This document shows positions 26,343-39,447 of a stretch of DNA of 64,000 bases, in pieces. Each line of letters opens with the position of its first letter. Positions within the stretch are counted from its first letter, which is position 1. Origin of the DNA: Meandrina meandrites. Taxonomy: Eukaryota; Cnidaria; Anthozoa; Scleractinia; Meandrinidae. The position numbers were made by a program, and so were the translations under genes. Where the stretch lies: positions 33,189,805 to 33,253,804 of the forward strand of contig OY855908.1 in the NCBI GenBank assembly GCA_963693305.1. Direction: 5' to 3'. A model generated the notes under the pieces. It was not told where the DNA came from and did not search any database. It saw only the letters and a program-made list of their open reading frames with translations.

Positions 26343-27009
26343 TTAAGGACGTTCGCGCGAAAATCTTCCAACATTGACAATTTTCTAAAACTTTCACCAC
26401 TGTGAGTTTATGGGTTACTCATGTCAGAAATGTAAAAAAATTGGGGGGTCACCGAATTCGTTTCGGAGATAAGATGTCCGAAAGATCACCTTAAAATCTT
26501 ATAAATCGGCCTTCGTTTCTGACAATGGCGACAGTGTCTGTTTGCTCAAAAATAATGCGAATAAATTCATGAAATGCAATTTTCTTGTCTAAATATTGTT
26601 TAAGGGGATCTATTAAGCAAATTGATTCAACTGGTGATGTTCCTTTAGAAAATCTAATCGTTTAGTGATCACATTTCCACTCGCCTGGCAGTTGAAAGAT
26701 GGGCAAGATTTGATGCCGCATGGGAAAAAAAGTTAGAAACTTGTAGACTTCCAACATTGACTTTTTGCTCATTTTTTTACAATCTGTCGAGAATCGCAAA
26801 ACAAAGCTGTCTATCAAAAAAAAATTGGGGGTCACCGATCATTTGAGAGAGTAAACTGCGAGCGAAGTTATCTGAACAGCTACCAGCCCTGTATTTGTTT
26901 GGAAAGTTTTCTCAGCGCGCGCGCTCGATGCATGACGTGGCGCGACGTTGCGACATGAATTACGTGCGCAGTAAGGATGCGCAAAAACAATTAGCGCGAA
27001 CGTCCTTAA
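26343..27009. mobile_element. Foldback/MITE-like element with 16-bp perfect terminal inverted repeats
   Basis: TTAAGGACGTTCGCGC at 26343-26358 is the exact reverse complement of 26994-27009. The 667-bp interior has two copies of a TTGGGGGTCACCGA-type motif (near 26441 and 26825) and repeated AACATTGAC phrases, but no long open frame. The flanks repeat TTTAAG/TTAAGA, so the target preference may be TTAA. Confidence 0.7.
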
Positions 27010-30000
27010 GACAAGGCCGTTACGCACTAATGGATTTTAATAGCTTGACATTGGCAAAGCTCTTTCACAGTCTAGATACTACGTTGTAGCCTCAAGCGAT
27101 ACGTGTACGCCCAAATTGAATGCAAAAAGGAAATTGTCATTTGCCATGGAATAGACAAACCGTGGTTGGACCGCAAAGAACGCAGCTGGTTTGTTTTTGT
27201 GGGCTCATTCTTCCTCGTGTGACTAGCTACTGCAAATTGGATGGAAGCTTCAAAAATTAGCGCGAAATTGTTTTTTTGGAAAATGATGTTTTAATTGATA
27301 TTATTAAGAAATTATCGTAGCGGTAACTACCCGACGCAATTTATTATTCTTATCGGCTAAAGATAAAGCTCAATCTTCAAGTAGGTCGATGAATTGAATT
27401 TTTTCTAGACATGCACTTAAGCGTTTTGATGTGTCATGATTCTCTTTTGTTCAAAGGCTCCAACGAGTCCAGGCACCCTCTGGCACAAATTTTACGTTTT
27501 TCTGTCAAATGATTGAAATGCTTTACTTGAAGCGTAATGTGCACAACCAGCTATAGTTTTTATACAAAAAAATATTTCAAGTGAAAACAAAACTTTCCGC
27601 TTCTTTTGACTGTTTCCGTTTTGTTTGTTTATACCAAGCACTGACGCTGTTGGTGTACAATACTTAACTGTCATCATGCCTCGATGGCTAGCCAAGGGCT
27701 TTTAACAATAATGGGTGTTTTTCTAAGATTACTTCGCGGCTATTAGCTCGGTTATTTATTGATATTTGTATAAAACTTGAGAGCTTCTCTGTATCGCCTG
27801 CGCGCGCCAAAACAATATTACAGCTTATTAGCACCTTGTGCAATAAAAATTATCGCTAAGTGTATTTTTAGAGCCTAGCTTTTAAAACATTCCTGCGGAT
27901 TTCAAACCACCTGCGACTAAGGTGAATGGAAACACCAGTAACTTGTGAAGTGCGAATTCATCAGTCATTCGTTGTTAGTATATTCCTTTCTTTACGGCAG
28001 GAATGTTTTATTATAACTGAAATAATTTCATTTAAAAATACAGCTCATTTGCTATTATTTGACAGTGTTAATTGAGTTTATAGCTTGATTTCTTAACTCA
28101 CACTTCTTCTCACCGTTTCACGTATAATCTGTGAGGTGCCTAGCTTTTTTGTTGTGCACGACCTGGAGGTTTGAATATTTAATTTGAAAGTTCACAAAAA
28201 CCTTTGTCCTTAATTTTCAGTTAAAGTGTACCGAAGCAAATATCACGAGAAGTGTTGATCCAACAGCCTTGCTCAAATGGTGTTGATATGGATGATAGCT
28301 GTGTTTCAAAGAAGTTTGGGTAAATTGTAGCCCAATGTTTGCTAAACACTTTCAACAAGAACGACAAATAAATAACAAAGGCATCAAACCGGGAATGGTT
28401 GATTCAATGCAAGCTGATGGCATTGTATCCAATTTACTTGAAATACCTTCCCATTTACTTGGCGTGGATAAACATTCTCTCCTTCTATTTATCAAGGGAA
28501 CAAAAAAAAAAAACTCGTCGTGTGCTATTAAGTATAATGATAGCAGGCTAAAGGCGACAAACAATTTAGAGCCAAATTAGCTCAGCGAGAGATCCGAAAA
28601 TTCGACAATTATGTCAATGGTTTTGTGGTGCAAAACTACTACCCTGTAATTATGTTGAGTAGCACACACTTTTAAGATCGCTTAGTCTAACAGATTAAAT
28701 GTTTTCTACGGAAATAGCCGCAATTAGAAATCATTCGTGCTTACTCGTACATTTACTCAGATCCCTAAAAACCGGCGATTTTCTAGACGTTTCGGTGCCC
28801 GTGAGAAAACAAACATGGCGGACAACAAAAGTACAAAGATTGTCTTTATGGGCCACGTAGAAGCAACGGAACACGTTTTTCTTCTGAAGTTAACTTCATT
28901 AATGCTTAACTCCTTTGCATAAGAGCGTTATGTTTGGAAGTACAATGTACAATAGAGTCTTAAGAAAGCTATTTACACAAAGGATTAGCAATGATACAAT
29001 GACTCTTCGACAAAACAAACTTTTGAGTTTGTGCAAACGGCCAAAGAGTCTTTGTTTTGTAAATACACTCCGAAGCCCACCATTAACGGCTATTGTTCGC
29101 CAGGCTAATTATCCATGACCCGTAACTCCTGTTAATAAACTCTATTAACAGAATGAACCAAGCTTGCGGTGTTTTGGGAAAGCTCTTGCGTAAATAAAAG
29201 ACAACGCAAAATCACGAATTGAACAAAGAGGAAAATAATCAAATATTGACAAAATGGTTCGCAGACCGCCCAAATTTACATCTTAAAAAAGCTGGGTAGA
29301 AGTTTTGTATTTTTCTTAATTAACTCCGTATACGTGTTGAAAACAAAGATTTCTGTCTTCTAAGACCATAACACGCAGCCGTCAACTCCACCCAGATATT
29401 AAGCAACATTTGTCCGAGGAAATTATCTTTAATTTCACCCTTACGCAATTGACATTATCTACGCGAATTAGCCCCAAATTGCAATTTTCGCCAATAAAGC
29501 GCCAACTAAATCGCTTCTTGCCACTTTTGAGCCATTAAAGGATATTCTAAATTATCTTTCTATCTGTATTCATAGCTAATTATATGCGAAAATTGGGCCA
29601 AGAAGGCCATTTAGTAATTAGTCCATTAAGTCGAAAGCTGAACAAAAGCAACGAGCAGGAGAATTAGCATTTGTTAGGCACCTGTACTATAACGGAAAAG
29701 CGTGGCCTATGGTCAGTTTCATATGAAATCTGACACCAATTCTTGATAAAAAAAGACTAGCTGCATCATATTTAAAATAAAGCACCATCTTGCAACTGAT
29801 AGGACGACTATCCATCGAGTACGAGTCAACAAGTGCAGTAATGTAAGAATAAGTGCGGTTGAATAAAATTTCAAAGTGCTTAAACACACTCTATGGCGTG
29901 AGATCAAAACCCGCGATAACAAAGCTAAGTATTATGAGCTAGAAAATTGACTTGCAGGTGTTAGCGACATAGTTTCGAAACGCTGAGTTCGTTTAAGGCT

Positions 30001-32985
30001 ACGGCGTTACCGCCGCGCAGCTTTTTAAATTTGTACAAAAATAGAGAGGAATGAATGATCGCCATTTCCGAATTGGAAGCAATTTCGAAGTACCAATTAA
30101 GAACTGCAAAGTATCTCTGTTAGCGCTCCATTGTCGCCGTATCATTGAATTCACCTTGCGTTTGAAACGCACAAGACTTAATGCCCATTCTTTTAGCGGA
30201 GATATACAAAGCGAAAAAGCCAATAAAAGCTTTCTACCGCCACCATTTGTACGCATTAAAGGCTGTGTTTTATTGAATGCACGGAGTAAAAGCCTACTGA
30301 TAAACATAAACAAATATGTATACCGCGCGAAAGAGAGAATCATTCATGCAGTTATCTCGATACGCGCGTGTTGATGTTAACGACAATTTGCTGCAATTAA
30401 ACCACTTCTGGCAAAGCAAGTATTTGAATGGAATGATACCGTTACCCTCATTCCCTCAAGGGTAATAGAAATATTTGAAAATGAGTGAGATAACTGGGTC
30501 AAAGCGAAAGCTCATTTAAAATGTGCTGTGCAGTGATGGCGGTTCAAGCACAGCAAGATTTAAATCTTTGCGTCGATCTTACCGCACCATAAGCACATTT
30601 CTCCAAATCTTTTAGCTGCTTCATTTCAAGATAAAAAAATTCTTAGGGCCTTTATAGAAATTTTTTTAAAACTTATCTATTCTATCCACATACTTTCCAA
30701 AAAGAAATACTATGGATTCTAGTTTGGTTAAAATTTAATATAAGTATATACACAAAATCTATCATCAGTGTTTCAGGATTTGATAGGCACTTTTAATTTC
30801 CAATTGATTAAACTGGGAAAATACCAGTGATTAAAAAAATATTCAGCAGCAGGAGCGTATCCTACAAGTCTGACTGTTTGTCAAGCTTAAAATTAAACCG
30901 CTTGCAAAAGGACGCTGGTTTTCTTAGGACTGATATTGGGTCAGCCGGCTATGAGTGATGTCGTTTTCTATTTTGGCGTTCTAACTGCGAAGAGAATGCC
31001 AGATAAATCCACGAAGTACTATACTTTTCGTTTTGTCACTAATCTAGCAAACAGTTTTCTTTTATCCGTAATCCTTTCTTTCAGTGACCTCCTGCTGTTT
31101 CCTTCCTGCTAGGAACTTCCTCTGTTAATTTCTATCCACCTGCCTCTGCTTATCATTGGGTAGCTTTTGCAAAACTATTATTAAGTTTTTTAAACACTTT
31201 AATGTCCGTGTTCTCGGCCCTGGGTGACTTGAATATGCCTCTTTCGATGACGTCTCGAGTGCATTAACCTCTACTAAATAGTAGTCAAAGTTTAAATTTG
31301 GTTTCGTTTCACCAAATAATTCAGCCTAGAGTAAGGATAAACATTTACTCGCGTACAAATCCACTGAACAAAAAGAGTAAACTTGTGTTATAAAAACCCG
31401 TTTTATTTTAATACGTACTCCAGACAAGGATGTCACTTTAAAGCTGACTCCTGAAAACCCAAGGGCGACAGTCTAGTTGGATCGTTCAAACGAGGCGTCG
31501 AGACAAAACTTTAGCACGTATTTTCCGCAAAATTTCCAAAGAATCATGAAATATTTATCACTCATCTCATTCGGATGGGTATTGAGGATGCCGGTGCACT
31601 TCTTTAATAATTCTGTAACAAAGATCGCAGACCATTAGAAGTTCCTAGATAAAATGGTGAGGTTACGCCCGAGTGATAACACTCGTCGAATTAAAAGTAA
31701 TGGGCCGGTTTTTTGTCCGGAATCATTCACATGCATATACAAGACACATATCTAACACAACAAACAATAACACAAAACAATGGACATCCAGTAGGTATTG
31801 AGAAAATGTTGGTTTTGATAATGGGTCTACAAGCATGTCGCCCATTTCGAAATGCTTTTGACACTCCCAACTCAAATCAAGTCGTGGGTTTTATTTTCTC
31901 CGATTCTTGCGGTTAGTCAAACAAGCGGGCGCTTAAGACCTTAAGAATGGTTTTATGTATGTCTCCCCCTGGGCGACGATATTATTTTGAATCGTTGAGT
32001 CGTAAATCATCAAGATCCGGCCCAAGAAGTAAAACAATGCGAAATATCATTGTGATGACGATATGTTTGTTTAACGCTCGAGGAGAGAACAATAAATATA
32101 TCTCTTTCAAGCCGCTGGCAGAAACAAGAAAAGTCAACACAAGAGCAATGTAGACTGTTGCGCTTACACATGCCGTTCATTGATAAAACATCACGGTCTT
32201 CCACACGAAATAATCTCTTAATGAAGGCTAAAGAAGAGAAGACAAAATTAAGCACAAAACCTCTTCTAACTGATAAAGAGTCCTTTATTCACTTAACAGA
32301 TGCTGTGGCATTGCTAAAATGTCATTGATACTCTCTTAAATAATAGATACAAGAAGATCTAAGCTTTTCTCTTTTTGAGGTGAACTTACGAACGGCGCGC
32401 GGAGTGAGCTCTTACAGCAGTCGGCTATTTAACATTGGCTGCAATATTCACCTTTATACTGCGGTCTAAGATAAAGTTCGGCTATTTTGTAGGGAGAATA
32501 AATCCATGATGCCAATATCTATGTGATGTATATATTTATATATATTGTATTTTAGGGACATTTTACTCGCTCTAGCCTTATGAAACAACATTACCTGTCA
32601 CATGCATGGCCAATTGCCTATTGATGTTGTGAACTGTTATTGATCAATCCGTCTACCAGTTCTGTGGCACATGCATGCTACACGAACAAACTTGAAAGCT
32701 TTTTTTAAAGGTACTGTGTTAAAAGATTTCCTCTTCGATTTTAAACTATACAAGCTAAGTTAACACAAATAAATTATATTTACAGAATTAAAAACTCTAC
32801 AACTTTAACAAGATTTTGTCGGGATTAAACTTTTTTGTATTTCCTACTTCATTAGGAGACTAGAATTAAAAGCGTTGCCAGTTTTTAATAACTAAGCTAA
32901 ATAATGCATCGTTCTGTACAGTTTGCTTTATACAACTCAGTATTTTTTTTTATATGAAAGTCGTTCTTGAAATTCAGAGTTCGTA
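27010..32985. other. Long gene-free region 3' of Dlx
   Basis: No supported exon on either strand. The segment 29380-29690 is dense in TAATTA, AATTAG and GATA-like cores and is listed separately. AT dinucleotide runs are near 32528-32548. The rest is unremarkable AT-rich sequence. Confidence 0.5.
29380..29690. promoter_or_regulatory. Candidate enhancer 3' of Dlx
   Basis: About 300 bp of non-repetitive sequence with many CAATT/AATTAG/TAATTA homeodomain cores, several TTATCT (GATA) cores and CCAATAAAG/GCCATTAAAG words, about 3.3-3.6 kb beyond the Dlx stop codon. Motif density is the only evidence. Confidence 0.25.
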
Positions 32986-34118
32986 TCACATTCTCTGGCA
33001 GCGCTCTTGGACGAAAGGAGTTTTCAGACACCATTGACCCAAGCTTGGCGTTGGAATCGGTTGTTTAGAGTGACTCACCAAAGATGAAAGGCTTGGAGAT
33101 TCTGTGTCTTGACTTCCCGTAGCAGTACCCTCTGAGTTTGACCAATTTCCTGTGCTAGAGCCATTTGACGACCCCGGTCTGCTTTCTGATTTGCTCGGTC
33201 CGTCAATTGAGTTGTCCTCGCTCGCTTTCATACACTTCTTGCACTTAGATCTCTTGTTCTGGAACCAGATTTTCACTTGGGTCTGTGTCAGGCCAAGACA
33301 CGCGGCCAGTTCAGCGCGTTCGGGCAAAGCGAGGTACTGTGTCTTTGAGAATCGTTTGTTCAGTTCCCGGAGCTGGAAGCTTGAGTAGATGGTTCGCGGT
33401 TTTCGTATCTTTTTCCCTTTTCCGTTCAGCCTCGGTTCGTCACATGGTCCTTTCAAATCTGCAGTGATAATGTGTTAAAGTATGTTAAACTCTCTTTAGA
33501 ATCACAAGAAAGTGATGTCTAAATTGTACCATTTCGCCGTTCAACTTATCAAGCAAAGGGCTACGGAGTATTTTAACCGTTCACTTTAGACTAATTTTGC
33601 TGTCATTTGACAATGCAGTTTAACACTTCGAAGGTAGTTTTGACGGAGTTTGCGAGTCCACTAACTTCCCTAATTTCCTTCCACTAAGGCGACCACAAGA
33701 GAATTAAACGCGCTAAACAACTTTCGAATCTATCTAAAGCAAGGAAGTGCAAAATTGCAAGTTTAAAGCCGCAGGGTGAGAAACGCAAAGATTCCAATGT
33801 CAACTTACCGTCATGAGAGGAATCGTGCGGCGATCCAAAACCCTGCATAGAAGGCGGCAAGTAGGCATGATGCGATAACGGATGATGGTTCAAAACCGGC
33901 GGAATCGGGAATGAATTTCTGGCGTTGCAGGCAAGAGGGTAATCTTGACTAGACGGAGGATGATGATAATAGCGCATCGCTGTGTATGGGTTGTAATTCG
34001 GAGGCACAGGATTATAGCTGGAATAGCTATGTGGCCCTGGTGTCGAAGGCAACTCCATGAAGGCGGATTTGCAAGGCGCGGGCGGCTCAAAGTACTCGGC
34101 TTGAAAGTTGAGGTTCAT
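32986..34118 (-). CDS. Dlx: Distal-less (Dlx) homeobox transcription factor
   Basis: Two coding exons on the - strand, 34118-33809 and 33458-32986, joined in phase 1 (donor GTAAGT, acceptor CTGCAG) across a 350-bp intron, giving 260 residues. The homeodomain at about 121-180 is unmistakably Distal-less: [14 protein letters not shown] at its start, then [20 protein letters not shown] and [10 protein letters not shown], with Gln50 and Asn51. In the family, Dlx proteins are DNA-binding regulators of ectodermal, neural and appendage development. The N-terminal exon is rich in Pro, Tyr and His; the 80-residue tail is Ser/Gly/Thr-rich with tryptophans in NWSN and GQWC. The homeobox has no internal intron. 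Odd point: position 56 is Cys where most Dlx proteins I know have Phe or Tyr. Confidence 0.95.
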
Positions 34119-34318
34119 GTGGCTGCGCTAACCGAAGAACGGCTCAATTATAACAAGTTGCGCTCGCAGATGTGACAAATTGACAACTCGCTGTTCTCAA
34201 CCTCGATATGAGACCCGAATAACCACCTGACTGGCTGTTAAACAACAAACCTCGGGGCCACGCGTGGATGTCTGGTTAATATGTATGTTTGCGAAGCGGA
34301 GTCTCGCAAGAATGGCTT

Positions 34319-34334
34319 ATGCAAATCTAATTGG
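34319..34334 (-). promoter_or_regulatory. Octamer (POU) site and CCAAT box upstream of Dlx
   Basis: ATGCAAAT, the perfect octamer bound by POU-domain factors, lies at 34319-34326, and ATTGG (CCAAT on the gene's strand) lies at 34330-34334, about 200-215 bp upstream of the Dlx start codon. The spacing to the other homeobox genes' CCAAT boxes is similar. Function is inferred only from the motifs. Confidence 0.35.
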
Positions 34335-36790
34335 CTGTTATGATAATATGGCTCTAATTACATTGTATTTTATCTTCTAATAGCTTTCAAGCACAACAAA
34401 AGCAGCTGATGTTGTCAGTATGTCTTTATCATGGCTGTATAATTTGCTATTGTTGGCAAGGCTCACTAAACAGAGTGTACGGGCCAAAACAACCGTGCAT
34501 GGTTCGCGCCGCTGAGCCGGATCTCACATACGTATTCAAAACTTACTAAGAATTGACATCATTTTCTTTGAGAAAAGGCGCGTCTACCTTGATTAATTCT
34601 CTGTTAGCGCTCACCAAAGATCCAACCCTTTTTTTTGGTCGAAGGATCATTAGCACATGTTGTTTAATTGAAGCTAAGTGTTTTTTCATTAAACGCCTAT
34701 AGAAATGTTCGTTTGTGAATACTGCGCGGGAAAGGTAGTGACCTTCCCTTGCAAAACTTAGCGGCAAAACTTAGTAAAAGAGAAAACCATCTTGCCGCTA
34801 ACAATTCATTTAATGATGGATGCAATTTTGATCGCTGACGCCAGAACGTCATAGATTCACAACAAATTGTTCAGTAAAAAGGCTCAAAACAGCTAAATTG
34901 CCCCTTATTCAAAGGCACCAAACAATGCGATCTACGATCCGTTGTCTTCGGCGGAATAATTGCTTTAAACTTCGATTGAAAAAAAAGTGTGGGAAACAAC
35001 GCCAAGCAATTTAGCGGTACCCTTTAACTCGAAACACAATGTATCATTAAGAGAAAATGTGTTGTTTCTCAAATGCTTGAACATTAAAACCATTTTTAAA
35101 TTTTCACGTGAATTTGTAGATCGCTTTCGAAGAAAAAATGGCTCACGCGTAAAGGAACAAACTCTCGTGAGGCTTGCTTAGCAAACCCGGTGGCCTATGA
35201 CGTAACACAATGGACGTAGTCCTACAGCTCTTAAAAAGTCGGATTAAGTTCTTTCCTTCCCCACTGGGCTTTGACTTTAACGGCTTTTTAATTCGATCTC
35301 GCAGTAAAAAAATAATTATGACATGGCGTTTGAATTTCACTTGCCAAAGAATAGGACAAATAAATGCGAGAAGAAAAAGAAGAGATGAAACAGCCCAGTA
35401 CAGAACCATCTTGAATTAAAACCTTCAACTAAATAGCGCCAAACGTTCGAAGCTCGGGCAACTTTTTGCACAACAAATGATATTTGCATTGACCATTTTA
35501 TTTTCTTATTTTTTAAAAGTGTTTCTTTTTGGAGAAATTCTTTTTCGGTCTGATTGATCTGAACATGTGCGTGCAGAGGAAAGACATAATTTGCAATGCT
35601 AGCAGAATTGTTTTCTTGCCAATATTAAAAGTTTAATCATTTTCTTTTGAAACTGGCTGGTATAAAATTGTCGGTGATTTCTATTTAACCGTCGCGATAG
35701 CAGTTAATTATTTACAGCCATATGGATTGATTTCAAGCATTTATGGAAAGAGCCTAACATTCATCAAAGACGTGTAAATTCACAAAATGGCGAACAAAGA
35801 TTTTGAGCGCCTTTTTTCTTTTAAGTAAGACCCCATTTTTAGCTTTAGTTATACAGGCCGGCTGCGGCAAAAAGTAATAATAATTATATCGCAACAATAA
35901 AATACACGTCAAATGCCAAACAAAACCACAATATTTACCAATATGTAGAGGAGAGATTGAAAAACGGAAGGTTAACCAAGCCATAACAAACCATCTGTTG
36001 AAATCAGAAACTACATTTTCGCCCGTCTTTTTGTTTCTGGGATCTATCCACAGGACGCGGCTTAAGAAAAAAAAATTACAATTGGACAAGTTATAGAAAT
36101 GTGTTTTATGTCAAGTGAAAAATTCAGTTTGAGATCCCGCCCTACTTGAAACGCACAAAAAGCGTCAATCTTTGCGGAAACCTCTCTTGAACAAAAAATG
36201 ATCGATGTTTAATTGTCAGTCTTTTGTGTGTGAAAGATCTCCGAGCACTGATATATGCATTGAGTTAATTGTTTCTTTTTCTTATTTCTCATGATAATCT
36301 GACCTTTCCTTCTTTTAAAGATTGGGGACTGAAGTAATTGCGGTTGGGAGTACATGTAAAACGAAATCAAAAAATGAAAAACCTACCGCGGTGCGCTTCA
36401 TGACAACAATGGCAGATAAATCAAACAATGGTGAAACAAACTGTCTTTGAAAAATGACGACCGAGTTCGCAAATATAATTAGCTGCAGCTTTGCACTTTC
36501 TGAAATATTCAATAAAGTCACTAGTGTGTCTTAGCAATACGGTCCAAAATTGCCGGATTCAACATTGTCAAAGCTTACGTAGTATTCGGTTCAGAAACAA
36601 ATTTTTGATAACATTTCCGTTAAACACGACCTCTGGACACGTCAATTCTTAGGCATCGGCGTAAGAAATTTTCTAGTTTACCTTATAACACACACTGCAA
36701 ATATAAATATATAAACGTTAGCTGCACGAAAACAGAAACAAAAGCTGTTTATGTTGGCATTCTTACGAAAGGAGCGTTATCAAGAAGTCA

Positions 36791-36975
36791 GAAAGTTGAA
36801 TATCGGTTAGCTTAAAAACGATTTTAGTTTGCGTTGCTTCTAAGTGGCCAAAGTAAGCGAGTAAGGAGTTCTAAAAACGATAGCTTGTTTCAAAAACGAA
36901 AGTTTGAATACCAGTTTGCTTTAAAACGATTTAACTTTGCGTTGCAGAAGTTCCAAAAACGATAGCTTATGTGTA
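36791..36975. repeat. Diverged tandem duplication, period about 108 bp
   Basis: Two copies of a segment with the order GTTGAATA(T/C)C, GCTT-AAAACGATTT, TTTGCGTTGC and then TTC-AAAAACGATAGCTT are recognisable, the second shorter. It is probably a local slippage duplication. Confidence 0.55.
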
Positions 36976-38871
36976 AATTGAAATCATTTCTGAATAGTGC
37001 GATTTAAACTAAGCCAACCAACTGACGTTCTGATCTCTGAACGACATAAAATTACATAAAGACAACAGAACACGTCGAGATAGACTACAGCAACGTTCTA
37101 TCAGTCAATCTTAAGGAGGCGGATTGTTTGTTCTACGGCTATATAAGCGCCGCTGGGAATGGAACCTTTGACATACACAAATCTCAAATCCACAAATCTC
37201 CAAAAGTAACTTTCAGGGGCCTTGGTTGCTTATTGTCTAGTGTTATAATTGAAACTTCCACAAACCTTTTCACAAGTTTCCTCGTAGAAAAAGGTATCCA
37301 GGTCGAAAGCAGAGCTGAATTGTCGCATGTTTTCAAATTAATATGATGAAAGTAAGCTTTTTTTGAGGAGAAGTACCTAGATTCCACCTTGCTCAGTTCG
37401 CACCGTTACCTCCGCAATCTGATTTCAAGGATTATCATCAAACTGTTCTCTGGTAGAAAATTTCAAACGAAACTTAAAATAGCTGACTAAATTGTCATCA
37501 CCGAGCTTCTTCGAACACTGTGCTGTTTTTATTGAGTGAATTACCAACTATAAATACTAAGCCTTTGGATCACGGCAATTTTCACGTTGGAAAACGGTTT
37601 TCTTGATGTTTTAAAGGCGAAAATTTGAAACGTTTCTAGCTCAAAAAGCTGCCTGAAATTGCTTTAAAACCGGCTATTTGGAGACGAAGAGAAAGCTGGC
37701 TGCAGCATTACCGAAATTAGCGCACATTTCAAGCTTTGTAAAATGTTCAACTATACTTTCAGATGGTGTTTTACCCAGGAAAAATATATTACTCTTTTTG
37801 TTTTCCAAAGCTGAAGCGCTCGCAAGCTGGCGGCTGCCTTACATAATTAAGTCACTTTCTTTCCCGGGATTCGCCGATTTCGAAAGTTAATTAAAATCGC
37901 ACTTGAATAGGAGTTTTGAACTTGGTAGAAAATGTCGTATTCGGTGTGAGAAGTAATTAATGCCTTATTTTAGGTGATAAGTATTTTTCAACTTTTTCTA
38001 ATGCCTTAATCTGAACAACAGATGGCTTTGTGCACGCGTTTCTCATTCAAACCACAATTTTTTTTAATCATGCAATGAAAAAGATTCTGCTGAGCTAGAA
38101 ATTCTCCGCGGTAAAATTTTTGATTAAGGGATGAAATAAAAACTAAATTGATAATACACTTTCTTGTTTTAGACTGATGCAAGAGTTTTATTGTCAATTT
38201 TTGACTGACCACATTGTGCTACGAGCGATTAAATCAAAACCTTTTTTTAAGTCAACATGACTCAGGCTTCCGGACAGATGACCACATTTTGAAGAAACAA
38301 ATTATGTGTTAGGGTTGAATGCCTCGTCCCCGAAACCGAACGAACGGGAATATAAAAATGAACGACGCATTCTGATGAATCCGGTTTAATTCCTTCTTAA
38401 ATTCCGCTACCGCCATAAAGTTCTATATCAACAAGTTGAAAAAGAAAATAACTGGTTTATCAAATAAAATGATAATTTTCGATCAAAAGTGATCGAAGTA
38501 ATCTACTTCAGGAAATGAACGTTTTTACCCAAGGAATATGTTCCATGTTCTGTATCTGACAATACTTTTCCATTGAATTATTGAAACTTCCAAAATTTTC
38601 CATAAAAAGTCAATCAGCTTAACAATTATGAACTTGTATATGACATTTATTTTTTCCTGCAGCATATGGTGAAACATGGTTTGCCGCCAATTTATGCCAA
38701 ATCCTACTCACTGTTTCGTCTTAGTGTTGTAACTGTTAGCTCAGCTATTGCTGCTAAAAGTTATGTTATATTGTTGTTTATTTCCATACCGTACACTGCG
38801 AAGTTAAGTTTTTTTTTATTTCGATACCATACACTGACTTATCTTGTTTGGCTTCTATGATGTCCATGCCT

Positions 38872-39447
38872 TAAGCTGTGTTCACACTTGGCCGAACGCA
38901 AATGTTTTTCTCTGACTAAAAAGTGTCCACATCAGACTGCTGTACGTTCTGTGAATCATGATCGAAACACGTTTATTCTGGGCATGATTGAAACGAACTC
39001 ATGAGGTAGTTACAATGACGATCAGATGAAACTTGTTAAAAATGGCGGACATGCGGAGAGGAGGCAAGTGCCCAAAAGATCCTAAATTGGGCCTGCTGTG
39101 AGACCAAATGTTTAGTGGGAATATGGGCCGATGTAGCGATAAAACGGCAGTTACCGGCGGGGGGTTAAAAGCAGAATATTTGGCAGGTACAAATAAGCGC
39201 AACGCAAAACCAAAATTTACAAACATTATTCTTCTTGTACCGAAGATAGCGCAAATGCTGTCTGCCCCCATTCGAAGAGCTTAAAAATTGCCACTATACC
39301 AAAGAATTAATGGAAATTTTGCAATAATTTCGAGCTCCATTTTTTGGTTCAAGTGTACAAGATTTATGCGAGTACCGTAGAACCGCATAGATTACGCAAC
39401 CAGGCAAGAAACGTGTGTGAAACTGACATCTGATGTGAACAATGCAT
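38872..39447. mobile_element. Possible MITE, weak terminal inverted repeats
   Basis: The block is more GC-rich than its surroundings and has similar inverted ends containing GTTCACAC/CACATCAGA on the left and TCTGATGTGAAC with GTGTGTGAAAC on the right. The ends do not pair cleanly, so the limits are uncertain. Confidence 0.3.
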
